A stretch of 64,000 bases of DNA from Betaproteobacteria bacterium. GTDB lineage: Bacteria > Pseudomonadota > Gammaproteobacteria > Burkholderiales > Rhodocyclaceae. Location: NCBI GenBank assembly GCA_020621865.1, contig JAHRYW010000009.1, forward strand, positions 62,001 to 126,000. Direction: 5' to 3'. Positions 18,098 through 26,098 of the stretch are shown here, piece by piece. Below the pieces are notes generated by a model. That model worked only from the letters and a program-made list of their open reading frames with translations, was not told the DNA's origin and searched no databases. The position numbers were made by a program, and so were the translations under genes. Each line of letters begins with the position of its first letter. Within the stretch, counting starts at the first letter, position 1.

Positions 18098-19279
18098 TTA
18101 GAGGGCGAGCAGGGTCTGCGCGTGGTGCGCCATCATCCACTCTTCGTTGGTCGGGATGACCAGCACGTCGACGCTGCTGTCGCCGGCGCTGATGACCACA
18201 TCGTGGCGGGCGTTGGCTTCCGGGGCGAGGCGGATGCCCAGCCATTCCGATTGCCGGCAGACGCGGCGGCGGACTTCGGCGGCGTGTTCGCCGATGCCGC
18301 CGGTGAAGACCAGCGCATCGAGGCCGCCAGCCGCGGCGACCAGCGAGCCGAGCTCGCGGACGATGCGGTAGCAGAACAGCTCGACCGCCTCTTCGGCTTC
18401 CGGCTTGTCGCTGGCGAGCAGGGTGCGCATGTCCTGGCTGATGCCGGAGACGCCGAGCAGGCCGGATTCCTTGTACAGGATGCGGGTCATGTCCTTGATG
18501 CTCAGGCCGCGGGTTTCCATCAGGTGCAGCACGACGCCGGGGTCGAGGTTGCCGCAGCGGGTGCCCATCATCAGGCCGTCGATGGTCGAGAAGCCGAGCG
18601 TCGTGGCGACGCACTTGCGATTGACCATGGCGGCCATGCTGGCGCCGTTGCCGAGGTGGGCGACGACGACGCGGCCGGTGGCGCGGCTGGAGTGCTGCGG
18701 CAGGGCGCGGGCGATGAACTCGTAGGACAGGCCGTGGAAGCCGTAGCGCTTGATGCCTTCGGCGGAGAGCGCTCGCGGCAGGCCAAAGGCCTGGGCGACG
18801 TCCGGCTGGCTGCGGTGGAAGGCGGTGTCGAAGCAGGCGATCTGCGGCACGTTCGGCAGCAGCTTTTGCAGGGCGCGGATGCCGGCGACGTTGTGCGGTT
18901 CGTGCAGCGGGGCGAGCGGGACGAAGCTGGTCAGGTGCTCGACGACCTGGGCGTCGACGACGGTCGGCTGCGAATAGAGGTCGCCGCCATGGACGACACG
19001 ATGGCCGACGGCAACGATCTGCCAGCCGCTTTGCGTGGCCTGGAACCACTGGAGCAGGGCGTCGAAGGCCTGGTCGTGGCTGACTTGCTCGCCGGCGATG
19101 GCCTGGTCGGCGATCTTGCTGCCGGCGCGGTCCTTGGCGACCATTTTGGTGGCGCTGGTGCCGATGCCGTCGATCTGGCCGGAGACTTCGGCTTCGGGGG
19201 AAATCGGGTGGGCGAGCGGGAAAAGGGCGAACTTGATCGACGACGATCCGGCGTTGATCGTCAGGATGGCTTGCTGCAT
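18098..19279 (-). CDS. ackA: Acetate kinase
   Basis: Interconverts acetate plus ATP and acetyl phosphate plus ADP in the cytoplasm. 393 aa, normal length. ASKHA-fold signatures are the N-terminal ILTINAGSSSIKFALF, HRVVHGGDLYSQP, ACFDTAFH, YGFHGLSYE, VVAHLGNGASMAAM and VFTGGIGEHAAEVR. It follows the MaoC-phosphotransacetylase fusion gene by 1 bp and ends the operon at a strong terminator. With that fusion it provides the Pta-Ack route between acetyl-CoA and acetate. Confidence 0.96.
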   Translation of the reverse strand: MQQAILTINAGSSSIKFALFPLAHPISPEAEVSGQIDGIGTSATKMVAKDRAGSKIADQAIAGEQVSHDQAFDALLQWFQATQSGWQIVAVGHRVVHGGDLYSQPTVVDAQVVEHLTSFVPLAPLHEPHNVAGIRALQKLLPNVPQIACFDTAFHRSQPDVAQAFGLPRALSAEGIKRYGFHGLSYEFIARALPQHSSRATGRVVVAHLGNGASMAAMVNRKCVATTLGFSTIDGLMMGTRCGNLDPGVVLHLMETRGLSIKDMTRILYKESGLLGVSGISQDMRTLLASDKPEAEEAVELFCYRIVRELGSLVAAAGGLDALVFTGGIGEHAAEVRRRVCRQSEWLGIRLAPEANARHDVVISAGDSSVDVLVIPTNEEWMMAHHAQTLLAL

Positions 19280-19280
19280 G

Positions 19281-20699
19281 TCAGGTGCTTCCGTTCTTGC
19301 GGTTGTGGTGGGCGACCAGCGCGGCGATCACGCAGGAGGCGGTACGGGTTTCGGCGCTGTCGGCGCGGCTGGTCAGCACGATGGGCACCTTGGTGCCGAG
19401 TACGATGCCGGCGGTCAGCGCGTTGGCCAGATACTCCAATTGCTTGGCCACCATGTTGCCGGATTCGAGGTCGGGCACGACCAGGATCTCGGCATGGCCG
19501 GCGACCGCCGACTTGATGCCCTTGGTCTTGGCGGCGACGATGGACACGGCGTTGTCGAAGGCCAGTGGGCCGTCGAGGATGCCGCCCTTGATCTGGCCGC
19601 GGTCGGCCATCTTGCACAGGGCGGCGGCGTCGAGGGTGGACTGGATCTTCGGGTTGACGGTCTCGACCGCCGACAGGATGGCGACCTTGGGTTCGGGGAT
19701 GCCGATCACGTGGGCGAGGTCGATGGCGTTCTGGATGATGTCGACCTTTTCTTCCAGCGTCGGGGCGATGTTGATCGCCGCATCGGTGATCAGCAGCGGC
19801 CGGTGGTAGGTCGGCACGTCCATCAGGAAGACGTGGCTGATCCGCCGGTTGGTACGCAGGCCGTTGGCGCGGGCGACGACTTCGCCCATCAGCTCGTCGG
19901 TGTGCAGGCTGCCCTTCATCAGCGCCTCGGCATCGCCGGTGCGGACCAGGGAGACGGCCAGCGCCGCCGAATCGTGGCTGTGCGCGGCATGGACGATGCG
20001 GATGCCGGACAGGTCGATGCCGAACTCTTCGGCGACGGCGCGGATCTTGTTCTCCGGGCCGACCAGGATCGGTTCGATGATCCCGGCCCGGAAGGCCATG
20101 ACCGGGCCTTTGAGCGATTCTTCATCGCAGGGGTGGGCGACCGCGGTGGGGATCGGCTCCAGGCCCTTCACGCGCTCCAGCAGGTGGGTGTAGCGCTCGT
20201 GCTTGTCGTCGATGCGGATCTCCGGCATGTGCACTTCCTGCAGCCGCGAGACTTTTTCCAGCGGGGCCAGCACTTCGGCGGTGCCACGCACGACCGGCAG
20301 GCCTTCCTGGTTGGTGCACAGGCAGTCGAACATGACGTGCCGGTTGTGGTCGAATTTCTGCTTGGCGGTGACGGTGATGGTGATCGTGTCGCCGATGGTG
20401 ACCGGCCGGGCGAAGTGCAGGCTCTGGTCGACCAGGATGGTGCCCGGGCCGGGGAACTGGGTGCCAAGTACGGTCGAGATCAGCGAGCCGCTCCACATGC
20501 CGTGGGCGATGACTTCGCGGAACAGGCCGCTTTCTGAAAAGCCGGGATCGACGACGGCCGGATTGACGTCGCCGGTCAGGATGGCGAAGAGCTTGACGTC
20601 TTCTGGCATCAGCGTGCGGGTCAGGCTGGCCGAGTCGCCGACCTGAATCTCGTCGTAGGTCTTGTTGACCAGGTAGCGTTGTTCGGATGGGTGGTTCAT
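19281..20699 (-). CDS. MaoC-like hydratase/phosphate acyltransferase fusion
   Basis: 472-aa bifunctional protein. Residues ~10-150 form a MaoC-like (R)-enoyl-CoA hydratase hot-dog domain: DVKLFAILTGDVNPAVVD, then GMWSGSLISTVLGTQFPGPG. Residues ~170-465 form a phosphate acetyl/butyryltransferase (AILSAVETVNPKIQSTLDAA, GGILDGPLAFDNAVS). It would make acyl phosphate from acyl-CoA for the adjacent acetate kinase. The hydratase domain could also feed (R)-3-hydroxyacyl-CoA to PHA synthesis, which fits the PhaR-type operator in its promoter. First gene of a two-gene operon with ackA. Confidence 0.92.
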   Translation of the reverse strand: MNHPSEQRYLVNKTYDEIQVGDSASLTRTLMPEDVKLFAILTGDVNPAVVDPGFSESGLFREVIAHGMWSGSLISTVLGTQFPGPGTILVDQSLHFARPVTIGDTITITVTAKQKFDHNRHVMFDCLCTNQEGLPVVRGTAEVLAPLEKVSRLQEVHMPEIRIDDKHERYTHLLERVKGLEPIPTAVAHPCDEESLKGPVMAFRAGIIEPILVGPENKIRAVAEEFGIDLSGIRIVHAAHSHDSAALAVSLVRTGDAEALMKGSLHTDELMGEVVARANGLRTNRRISHVFLMDVPTYHRPLLITDAAINIAPTLEEKVDIIQNAIDLAHVIGIPEPKVAILSAVETVNPKIQSTLDAAALCKMADRGQIKGGILDGPLAFDNAVSIVAAKTKGIKSAVAGHAEILVVPDLESGNMVAKQLEYLANALTAGIVLGTKVPIVLTSRADSAETRTASCVIAALVAHHNRKNGST

Positions 20700-20732
20700 G
20701 ACTGCTGGCTCCGGTATCTCTGGCGATGGATT

Positions 20733-20761
20733 AGTATAGATTGCTGCGGTGCAGCAAACAA
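20733..20761 (-). promoter_or_regulatory. Sigma-70 promoter with PhaR-type operator for pta-ackA
   Basis: On the minus strand -35 TTGTTT (20761-20756) and -10 TATACT (20738-20733) are separated by exactly 17 bp. The spacer and the end of the -35 form the palindrome TTGCTGC-ACC-GCAGCAA (20757-20741), containing CTGC-N3-GCAG, the motif reported for the PHA repressor PhaR of Paracoccus. A bound repressor here would block RNA polymerase. The start of transcription should be near 20726. Confidence 0.75.
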
Positions 20762-20777
20762 TATGCGGCGCTCAGGT

Positions 20778-21260
20778 TCATGCCCGGACGGCGCGACGGC
20801 GTTCGCGGCTGACCAGCGGCGACGGCACATCGACTTCCAGGCCGGGATGGCGCGCCTGCAACTGGTCGATCACCCACTGGTTGGCTTCGTAGGTGAATTC
20901 GCGGGCGTCCAGCGGGGCGCCGGTCAGCGCCTCGGCGAACAGCGCGACGGCGGCCGAGCGGCTGACGCCGTATTCGCAATGGACCATCAGCGTGATCTCG
21001 AACGGCGCCGCGTGCAGTTCCTCGATGAAGGCGCTGATCTGCATCGCCATGTTGCGGTCGAACAGGCCGGGGATGGTGGGCATGTACTCGTCGGCCGGCA
21101 CCGCGTCGAAGAAGGCCAGGCGCAGCACGTGGCGGAACAGCGGGTCGAGCTTGGCTTCCGGCGTCGTCGGGTCGGTGATCGAGATGACCGCCATGTAGGG
21201 CGAGCCGCGCAGTTGCTCGGCCAACTTGCGGGAGGTGTACTGGACTTGGCTGATGGTCAT
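20778..21260 (-). CDS. Tyrosine/dual-specificity phosphatase-like protein
   Basis: 160-aa cytoplasmic protein with the phosphatase P-loop HCEYGVSRSA (His94, Cys95, Arg101), matching H-C-x5-R-S, and an upstream FFDAVPADE region that could supply the general-acid Asp. Length suits a single-domain dual-specificity phosphatase. It begins 4 bp after the stop of a kinase-like gene, so the two form a kinase/phosphatase operon. Substrate unknown. Confidence 0.82.
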   Translation of the reverse strand: MTISQVQYTSRKLAEQLRGSPYMAVISITDPTTPEAKLDPLFRHVLRLAFFDAVPADEYMPTIPGLFDRNMAMQISAFIEELHAAPFEITLMVHCEYGVSRSAAVALFAEALTGAPLDAREFTYEANQWVIDQLQARHPGLEVDVPSPLVSRERRRAVRA

Positions 21261-21264
21261 TCCG

Positions 21265-21840
21265 TCATTCCATGAATACCGGGTCGGAGAAAACGAGGGT
21301 GCCGTCCTTGCGCATCATCAGGTTGTCGGCCTTGATCAGGTCGGGCAGGGCGCCGTAGTCGTCGGAGAAGGTCTCCAGCGCCTGCAGCGAGGCCTGCACG
21401 GCGTCGCTCCAGCCCATCGGCGTCACCGTCAGGTGGTGCAGGGCGATGCGGCCCATGTCCTGGGCCAGGTTGCGCCACATCAGGCAGGCGTCGAAATAGG
21501 AAGTCGATAGCTTGGTTGCCACCTCGACCGCCTCGCCGGTGCCGGGCAGCGGGTAGAGCCGCTCGACCTCGACGATATGGAAGGGAAAGCCGCGACTGGA
21601 ACGGCCGGCCGTGCCGTGGTCGGCATAGACGACCGGGAAATGCCGGCCGGTCGGGCGGTCTGCGGCGGTGTAGTAGGCGTAGTCGGTCGGCGAGGAGAGC
21701 ACCTTGTAGACGCGTTCCTGGCCGTCGACGGTGTCGGCTTCGAGGACGATGGTGCTTTCGCCGCGGCCGATTTCCCGGCGGCCGCGCAGCAGCGGGTGGT
21801 CCGGCACGGGGTCGGGGAGCAGTCCGTCAGCTTGGGGCAT
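21265..21840 (-). CDS. Small protein-kinase-like protein
   Basis: 191 aa. Several kinase-fold landmarks are visible: a glycine-rich loop EIGRGESTIVLEA (residues ~23-35), a candidate ATP-anchoring Lys46 in RVYKVLSS, a catalytic-loop-like DLIKADNLMM (Asp167, Lys170, Asn173), and a metal-binding-like SDPVFM (Asp186) at the very C-terminus in place of DFG. The protein stops just after this motif, so the usual C-lobe helices are missing; it would be a compact or degenerate kinase. The start at 21840 has a GGAG ribosome binding site. It is immediately followed by a phosphatase gene. Family not confidently known. Confidence 0.62.
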   Translation of the reverse strand: MPQADGLLPDPVPDHPLLRGRREIGRGESTIVLEADTVDGQERVYKVLSSPTDYAYYTAADRPTGRHFPVVYADHGTAGRSSRGFPFHIVEVERLYPLPGTGEAVEVATKLSTSYFDACLMWRNLAQDMGRIALHHLTVTPMGWSDAVQASLQALETFSDDYGALPDLIKADNLMMRKDGTLVFSDPVFME

Positions 21841-21879
21841 GATGATCTCCGCGATCAGGTCCGGCGGGCAGGCTGCCCG

Positions 21880-21924
21880 CCGTTTTTCGATTTTGGCGGC
21901 TTTTTGCCGCCGACCGTAGCATTT
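21880..21924 (-). repeat. Dispersed GCTACGGT element, copy f
   Basis: The reverse complement reads AAATGCTACGGTCGGCGGC, A5, GCCGCCAAAATCGAAAAAC. It lies 14 bp after the fabI stop and upstream of the kinase-like gene, within the leader of the kinase/phosphatase pair. Confidence 0.75.
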
Positions 21925-21938
21925 GCCTTGGGGGGACC

Positions 21939-22712
21939 TCAGGCGACGATATGGGCGCCGGCGTCGACGTAGATGGTCTGGCCGGTCATCCCGGACGAAC
22001 CGGAGGTGCACAGGAAGGCGGTCAGGGCGCCGACTTCGTCGATGGTCACGGTGCGGCCCAGCGGCGCTTTTTCGGCATCGTTTTCAAGCAGGCTGTTGAA
22101 GTTGGCGATGCCGGAGGCGGCGCGGGTCATGATCGGGCCGGGCGACACGGCGAAGACGCGGATGCCCTTGGGGCCGAGATCGTAGGCCATGTAGCGGACG
22201 GCCGATTCGAGCGCCGCCTTGATGATGCCCATGACGCCGTAGTTACGGACGACGCGCTCGGCACCCAGGTAGGACATGGTGATCAGCGAGCCGCCGTGGG
22301 CCATTAGCGGCTCCAGTGCCTTGGCCATGCGCAGGAAGCTGTGGCAGGAGACGTTCATGGCCGAGTCGAAGCCGGCTTCGGTGGCGTCGATGACGCGGCC
22401 GTGCAGGTCGTCGGCATTGCAGAAGGCCATCGAGTGGATGGCGAAGTCGATCTCGCCGAAGGTTTCGCCGCACTGGGCAATGACGCCTTCCAGGCAGCCC
22501 GGCTCGGCGACGTCGAGCTTGAGGAAGAGCTTGGCACCGAGCGCCTCGGCCAGCGGCTGGGTGTATTTGGCCGTCTTGTCGTTCTGGTAGGTGATGGCGA
22601 TTTCGCCGCCGAGGTCGACGATGGCCTTGGCGACCGCGTAGGCGATCGACTTGTCGTTGGCGATGCCGGTGATCAGGCCTTTTTTGCCGGCCAGCGGGAG
22701 AGCGGTGTTCAT
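21939..22712 (-). CDS. fabI: Enoyl-[acyl-carrier-protein] reductase (NADH)
   Basis: Last step of fatty-acid elongation. 257-aa short-chain dehydrogenase fold with the FabI-type nucleotide motif GLITGIANDKSIAYAVA and the catalytic Tyr-x6-Lys in NYGVMGIIK. The C-terminus contains GIANFNSLLENDAEKAPLGR. The ATG at 22712 is 9 bp from the GGAAGG ribosome binding site; the in-frame ATG at 22721 abuts that site and is less likely. Apparently monocistronic or leading into the kinase/phosphatase pair. Confidence 0.93.
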   Translation of the reverse strand: MNTALPLAGKKGLITGIANDKSIAYAVAKAIVDLGGEIAITYQNDKTAKYTQPLAEALGAKLFLKLDVAEPGCLEGVIAQCGETFGEIDFAIHSMAFCNADDLHGRVIDATEAGFDSAMNVSCHSFLRMAKALEPLMAHGGSLITMSYLGAERVVRNYGVMGIIKAALESAVRYMAYDLGPKGIRVFAVSPGPIMTRAASGIANFNSLLENDAEKAPLGRTVTIDEVGALTAFLCTSGSSGMTGQTIYVDAGAHIVA

Positions 22713-22803
22713 GTTGTTCATCCTTCCAATACGGTTCGGGGTCTGTTGCGCCGCATCAATCCATTCTTGAGTTGCAGATTTGGCGGGGCTGCGCTTGTTG
22801 CTG

Positions 22804-22816
22804 TGCTGCAGCAGCA
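22804..22816. promoter_or_regulatory. PhaR-like palindrome upstream of fabI
   Basis: TGCTGC-A-GCAGCA: the same half-sites as the pta operator but with a 1-bp instead of 3-bp centre. It lies 92 bp upstream of the fabI start and 124 bp upstream of hoxF. The changed spacing makes PhaR binding doubtful. Confidence 0.35.
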
Positions 22817-22864
22817 TTTTTGCACAGGCGGATTACGAAATGTTGAACGCCAGGGAGTGTTATC

Positions 22865-22878
22865 TTGATCTGAAGCAA
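22865..22878 (+). promoter_or_regulatory. FNR/ANR-like box upstream of hoxF
   Basis: TTGAT-CTGA-AGCAA, one mismatch from TTGAT-N4-ATCAA, centred 68 bp upstream of the hoxF start. A TACATT at 22907 could be the -10, which would put the box near -47. Plausible for an anaerobically induced hydrogenase. Confidence 0.5.
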
Positions 22879-22939
22879 GAAATCGTCATCTGGCGGTGCT
22901 AGTCTGTACATTGTCATAAGCACTTTCCCGGAGCTTGTC

Positions 22940-24838
22940 GTGACAATCAACGAAATGCATGCCGAAGCAGTGGCCGGCGTCGTCGACCGGGTGGTTGCCC
23001 GCCATCGGCGCGACCCGTCGAACATGGTCCAGATCCTGCGCGAAATCCAGGAGGCCTGCGACTGGATCTCCCCCGAGGCGATCGACCGCCTGCAGGCAAC
23101 CCTGGGCGTGCCGCGCACCAAGATCGAGGGTGTCGCCGGCTTTTACGCCTTCTTCTATACCGCACCGCGCGGCCAGTACCGGGTGCTCTTCTCCGACAAC
23201 ATCACCGACCGCATGTTGGGCAGCAAGGCGCTGATCGACCGCCTGTGCAACAACCTCTGGGTCGAGCGCGGCAAGGTTTCCGAGGACGGCCTGGTCAGCG
23301 TCGGCCAGACCGCCTGCACCGGCATGTGCGACCAGGGGCCGGCCATGCTGGTCAATAACCTGGCCATCGCCGGGCTGACCGCCGAGCGCATCGACCAGAT
23401 CGCCGAGCTGATCCGCGGCAAGGTGCCGCTGGCTGAGTGGCCGGCCGAATTCTTCCAGGTCGAGGACAACATCCGCCGCGCCGACATCCTGCTCGACAGC
23501 GACCTCAAGCCGGGCGATGCCCTGCGCGCGGCCCGCGCGCGGGCGCCGAGCGACGGCCTGCACGCCTCGAATATGCGCTCCTGGCGCGAAGGCCTGCCGA
23601 CTGGCCTGGGCGGCCCGGCCGCGACGCTCGACGAGATCAAGCGTGCCAACCTGCGCGGCCGCGGCGGCGCCGGCTTCACCACCGGCCTGAAATGGGAAGC
23701 CTGCCGCAACGCGCCGCTCAAGTCCGGCCAGCAGCGCATCGTCGTCTGCAACGCCGACGAGGGCGAACCCGGCACCTTCAAGGACCGCGTGCTGCTGACC
23801 CGCTTTGCCGACCTGGTTTTCGAAGGCATGACGGTCGCCGCCTACGCGGTCGGCGCGACCAAGGGCTTCATCTATCTGCGCGGCGAGTACCGCTACCTGC
23901 TCGATCAGCTGAACGCCGTGCTCGCCCGGCGGCGGGCCGAAAAGCTGCTCGGCGAGAACATCCTCGGCATCCCGGGGGCGGATTTCGACATCGAGATCCA
24001 CCTCGGCGCCGGCGCCTATGTCTGCGGCGAGGAATCGGCGCTGATCGAATCGCTCGAAGGCAAGCGCGGCACGCCGCGCAACCGGCCGCCTTTCCCGGTG
24101 ACCAACGGTTATCTCGACCAGCCGACCATCGTCAATAACGTTGAAACCTTCGCTGCCGCGGCAATGATCGCGCTGAACGGTGGCGACTGGTACGCCGGCA
24201 TCGGTACCAAGGCGTCGGCCGGCACCAAGATCCTGTCGGTGTCCGGCGATTGCGCCCGGCCCGGCATTTACGAATACCCGTTCGGCGTCAGCGTGCGCCA
24301 GGTGCTTGAGGATTGCGGGGCGACCGACACCCAGGCCGTTCAGGTCAGCGGGCCGTCCGGCGTCTGCGTCGCGGAGAACGAGTTCGACCGCATCATCGGC
24401 TTCGAGGACATCCCGACCGCCGGCGCCTTCACCGTCTTCAACAAAACCCGCGACATGTTCCAGGTGGCGCGCAACTACGTGCATTTCTTCCAGCACGAGA
24501 GCTGCGGCTTCTGCACGCCGTGCCGGGTCGGCACCTCGCTGCTCCGCAACCTGATGGACAAGCTGCATCACGGCGCCGGCTCGCCCTACGATTTCGCCGA
24601 AATCGAGCGGCTCAACCAGCTGTTGCAGTCGATGAGCCATTGCGGCCTCGGCCATACCGCCTGCAACCCGGTGCTCGACACCATCGCCAAGTTCCGTCCC
24701 TATTACGACAAGCGGATGATGCAGCAGGATTTCACGCCGGCCTTCGATCTCGACCGCGCGCTGGGCGCCGCCCGCCAGATGACCGGCCGCGACGACGCCG
24801 CGGCCCACCTGGCCACCGAACACGGAGGCAAAGCATGA
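22940..24838 (+). CDS. hoxF: NAD-reducing hydrogenase diaphorase subunit HoxF
   Basis: 632-aa NuoE-NuoF fusion of the diaphorase module; takes electrons from the hydrogenase and reduces NAD+. N-terminal NuoE-like helical region and thioredoxin-like domain with SCTGMC-type residues (QTACTGMCDQGP). The NuoF part has the FMN/NADH site GRGGAGFTTGLKW, NADEGEPGTFKDR and YVCGEESALIES, and the 4Fe-4S ligands SCGFCTPCRVG with a final Cys in LGHTACNPV. Only CTGMC and one further Cys (RLCNNLW) are obvious for the N-terminal 2Fe-2S site. GTG start at 22940 with GGAG six bases upstream; the stop overlaps hoxU (ATGA). Confidence 0.94.
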   Translation: MTINEMHAEAVAGVVDRVVARHRRDPSNMVQILREIQEACDWISPEAIDRLQATLGVPRTKIEGVAGFYAFFYTAPRGQYRVLFSDNITDRMLGSKALIDRLCNNLWVERGKVSEDGLVSVGQTACTGMCDQGPAMLVNNLAIAGLTAERIDQIAELIRGKVPLAEWPAEFFQVEDNIRRADILLDSDLKPGDALRAARARAPSDGLHASNMRSWREGLPTGLGGPAATLDEIKRANLRGRGGAGFTTGLKWEACRNAPLKSGQQRIVVCNADEGEPGTFKDRVLLTRFADLVFEGMTVAAYAVGATKGFIYLRGEYRYLLDQLNAVLARRRAEKLLGENILGIPGADFDIEIHLGAGAYVCGEESALIESLEGKRGTPRNRPPFPVTNGYLDQPTIVNNVETFAAAAMIALNGGDWYAGIGTKASAGTKILSVSGDCARPGIYEYPFGVSVRQVLEDCGATDTQAVQVSGPSGVCVAENEFDRIIGFEDIPTAGAFTVFNKTRDMFQVARNYVHFFQHESCGFCTPCRVGTSLLRNLMDKLHHGAGSPYDFAEIERLNQLLQSMSHCGLGHTACNPVLDTIAKFRPYYDKRMMQQDFTPAFDLDRALGAARQMTGRDDAAAHLATEHGGKA

Positions 24839-25536
24839 GCCAGACCTTTACCCTGGATGGCAAGACCATCCCCTTCGCCGACGGCCAGACCATCATCCAG
24901 GCGGCGGCCGACGCCGGCGTCTTCATCCCGCACCTCTGCTACCACCCGGAATTCAAGCCGCACGGCTCGTGCAAGCTGTGCACGGTCAAGGTCAATGGCC
25001 GGCACACCGCCTCCTGCACGATGCGCGCCGCGGCCGGCATGGTGGTCGAAAGCGACACCGAGGAAATCAACGCCGAACGCCGGGCGCTGACCCAGATGCT
25101 GTTCGTCGAAGGCAACCACTTCTGTCCATCCTGCGAAAAGAGCGGCAACTGCCAGCTGCAGGCCACCGCCTACCACCTCGGCATGATGAGCCCGCACTAC
25201 GACCATTTCTTCCCCAATCGGGCGGTCGATGCCTCGCATCCCGAGGTACTGCTCGACTTCAACCGCTGCATCCTCTGTTCGCTGTGTGTGCGGGCCAGCC
25301 GCGACGTCGATGGCAAGAACGTCTTCGCGCTGTCCGGGCGCGGTATCCAGACGCACCTGATCGTCAATGCCAAGTCTGGCCAGCTCGGCGACACCGACTT
25401 CACGCTGGCCGACAAGGCGGCGCACGTTTGCCCGGTCGGCGTGATCCTGAAAAAGCGGCAGGGCTTTGCCGTGCCGATCGGCGAGCGCAAGTACGACCAG
25501 GCGCCGATTTCCGAAACCGTCGGGGAGGGCCAGTGA
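24835..25536 (+). CDS. hoxU: NAD-reducing hydrogenase diaphorase subunit HoxU
   Basis: 233-aa iron-sulfur subunit that relays electrons between hydrogenase and diaphorase modules, related to the N-terminus of NuoG. The plant-type 2Fe-2S ligands are in PHLCYHPEFKPHGSCKLC with a later SCTMR. A His-Cys3 4Fe-4S motif follows (EGNHFCPSCEKSGNCQLQ), then a second 4Fe-4S set (NRCILCSLCVRASRD with CPVG downstream). Starts within the hoxF stop and ends one base before hoxY. Confidence 0.94.
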   Translation: MSQTFTLDGKTIPFADGQTIIQAAADAGVFIPHLCYHPEFKPHGSCKLCTVKVNGRHTASCTMRAAAGMVVESDTEEINAERRALTQMLFVEGNHFCPSCEKSGNCQLQATAYHLGMMSPHYDHFFPNRAVDASHPEVLLDFNRCILCSLCVRASRDVDGKNVFALSGRGIQTHLIVNAKSGQLGDTDFTLADKAAHVCPVGVILKKRQGFAVPIGERKYDQAPISETVGEGQ

Positions 25537-25537
25537 A

Positions 25538-26089
25538 ATGACTGCTCCGACCAAAAAACTGAAGGTCGCGACGACCTCGCTGGCTGGCTGCTTCGGCTGC
25601 CACATGTCCTTCCTCGACATCGACGAGCGGCTGTTCACGCTGCTCGAACACATCGAGTTCGACCGCTCGCCGCTGACCGACATCAAGACCACCAGCCCCG
25701 ATTGCGACATCGGCCTGATCGAGGGCGGCCTGTGCAATGCCGAGAACGTCCACGTTCTGCGCGAGTTCCGCGCCCACTGCAAGATCCTGATCGCCGTCGG
25801 CGCCTGCGCCATCAATGGTGGCCTGCCGGCCCAGCGCAACCATCTGCCGCTGACGACCATCCTCGAAGAGGTCTATCACACCAGCCCGGGGCTGGCCAAC
25901 GGCATGATTCCCAACGATCCCGAACTGCCGCTGCCGCTCGACAAGGTGCACCCGATCCACGAGGTGGTCAAGGTCGACTACTTCATGCCCGGCTGCCCGC
26001 CGTCGGCCGATACGATCTGGAAGGTGCTGACCGATCTGCTGGCCGGCCGGGAGCCATCCCTGCAACACGGCCTGATTCATTACGACTGA
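25538..26089 (+). CDS. hoxY: NAD-reducing hydrogenase small subunit HoxY
   Basis: 183-aa small subunit of the NiFe hydrogenase, carrying the proximal 4Fe-4S cluster. Ligand cysteines are in LAGCFGCHMSFLDID, VGACAINGG and FMPGCPPSADTIW. It lacks a Tat signal, as expected for the cytoplasmic bidirectional type. The ATG at 25538 follows the hoxU stop by one base. Confidence 0.94.
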   Translation: MTAPTKKLKVATTSLAGCFGCHMSFLDIDERLFTLLEHIEFDRSPLTDIKTTSPDCDIGLIEGGLCNAENVHVLREFRAHCKILIAVGACAINGGLPAQRNHLPLTTILEEVYHTSPGLANGMIPNDPELPLPLDKVHPIHEVVKVDYFMPGCPPSADTIWKVLTDLLAGREPSLQHGLIHYD

Positions 26090-26098
26090 GGGGGCGCC

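Noticed and set aside
19035-20537. 500-codon plus-strand frame opposite the MaoC-Pta fusion
   Set aside because: Antisense shadow with Gly/Asp/Val-rich translation and no family match.
22886-24823. 645-codon minus-strand frame opposite hoxF
   Set aside because: Shadow of hoxF; the same applies to long antisense frames opposite hoxH, phaC, egtB and the dehydrogenases.
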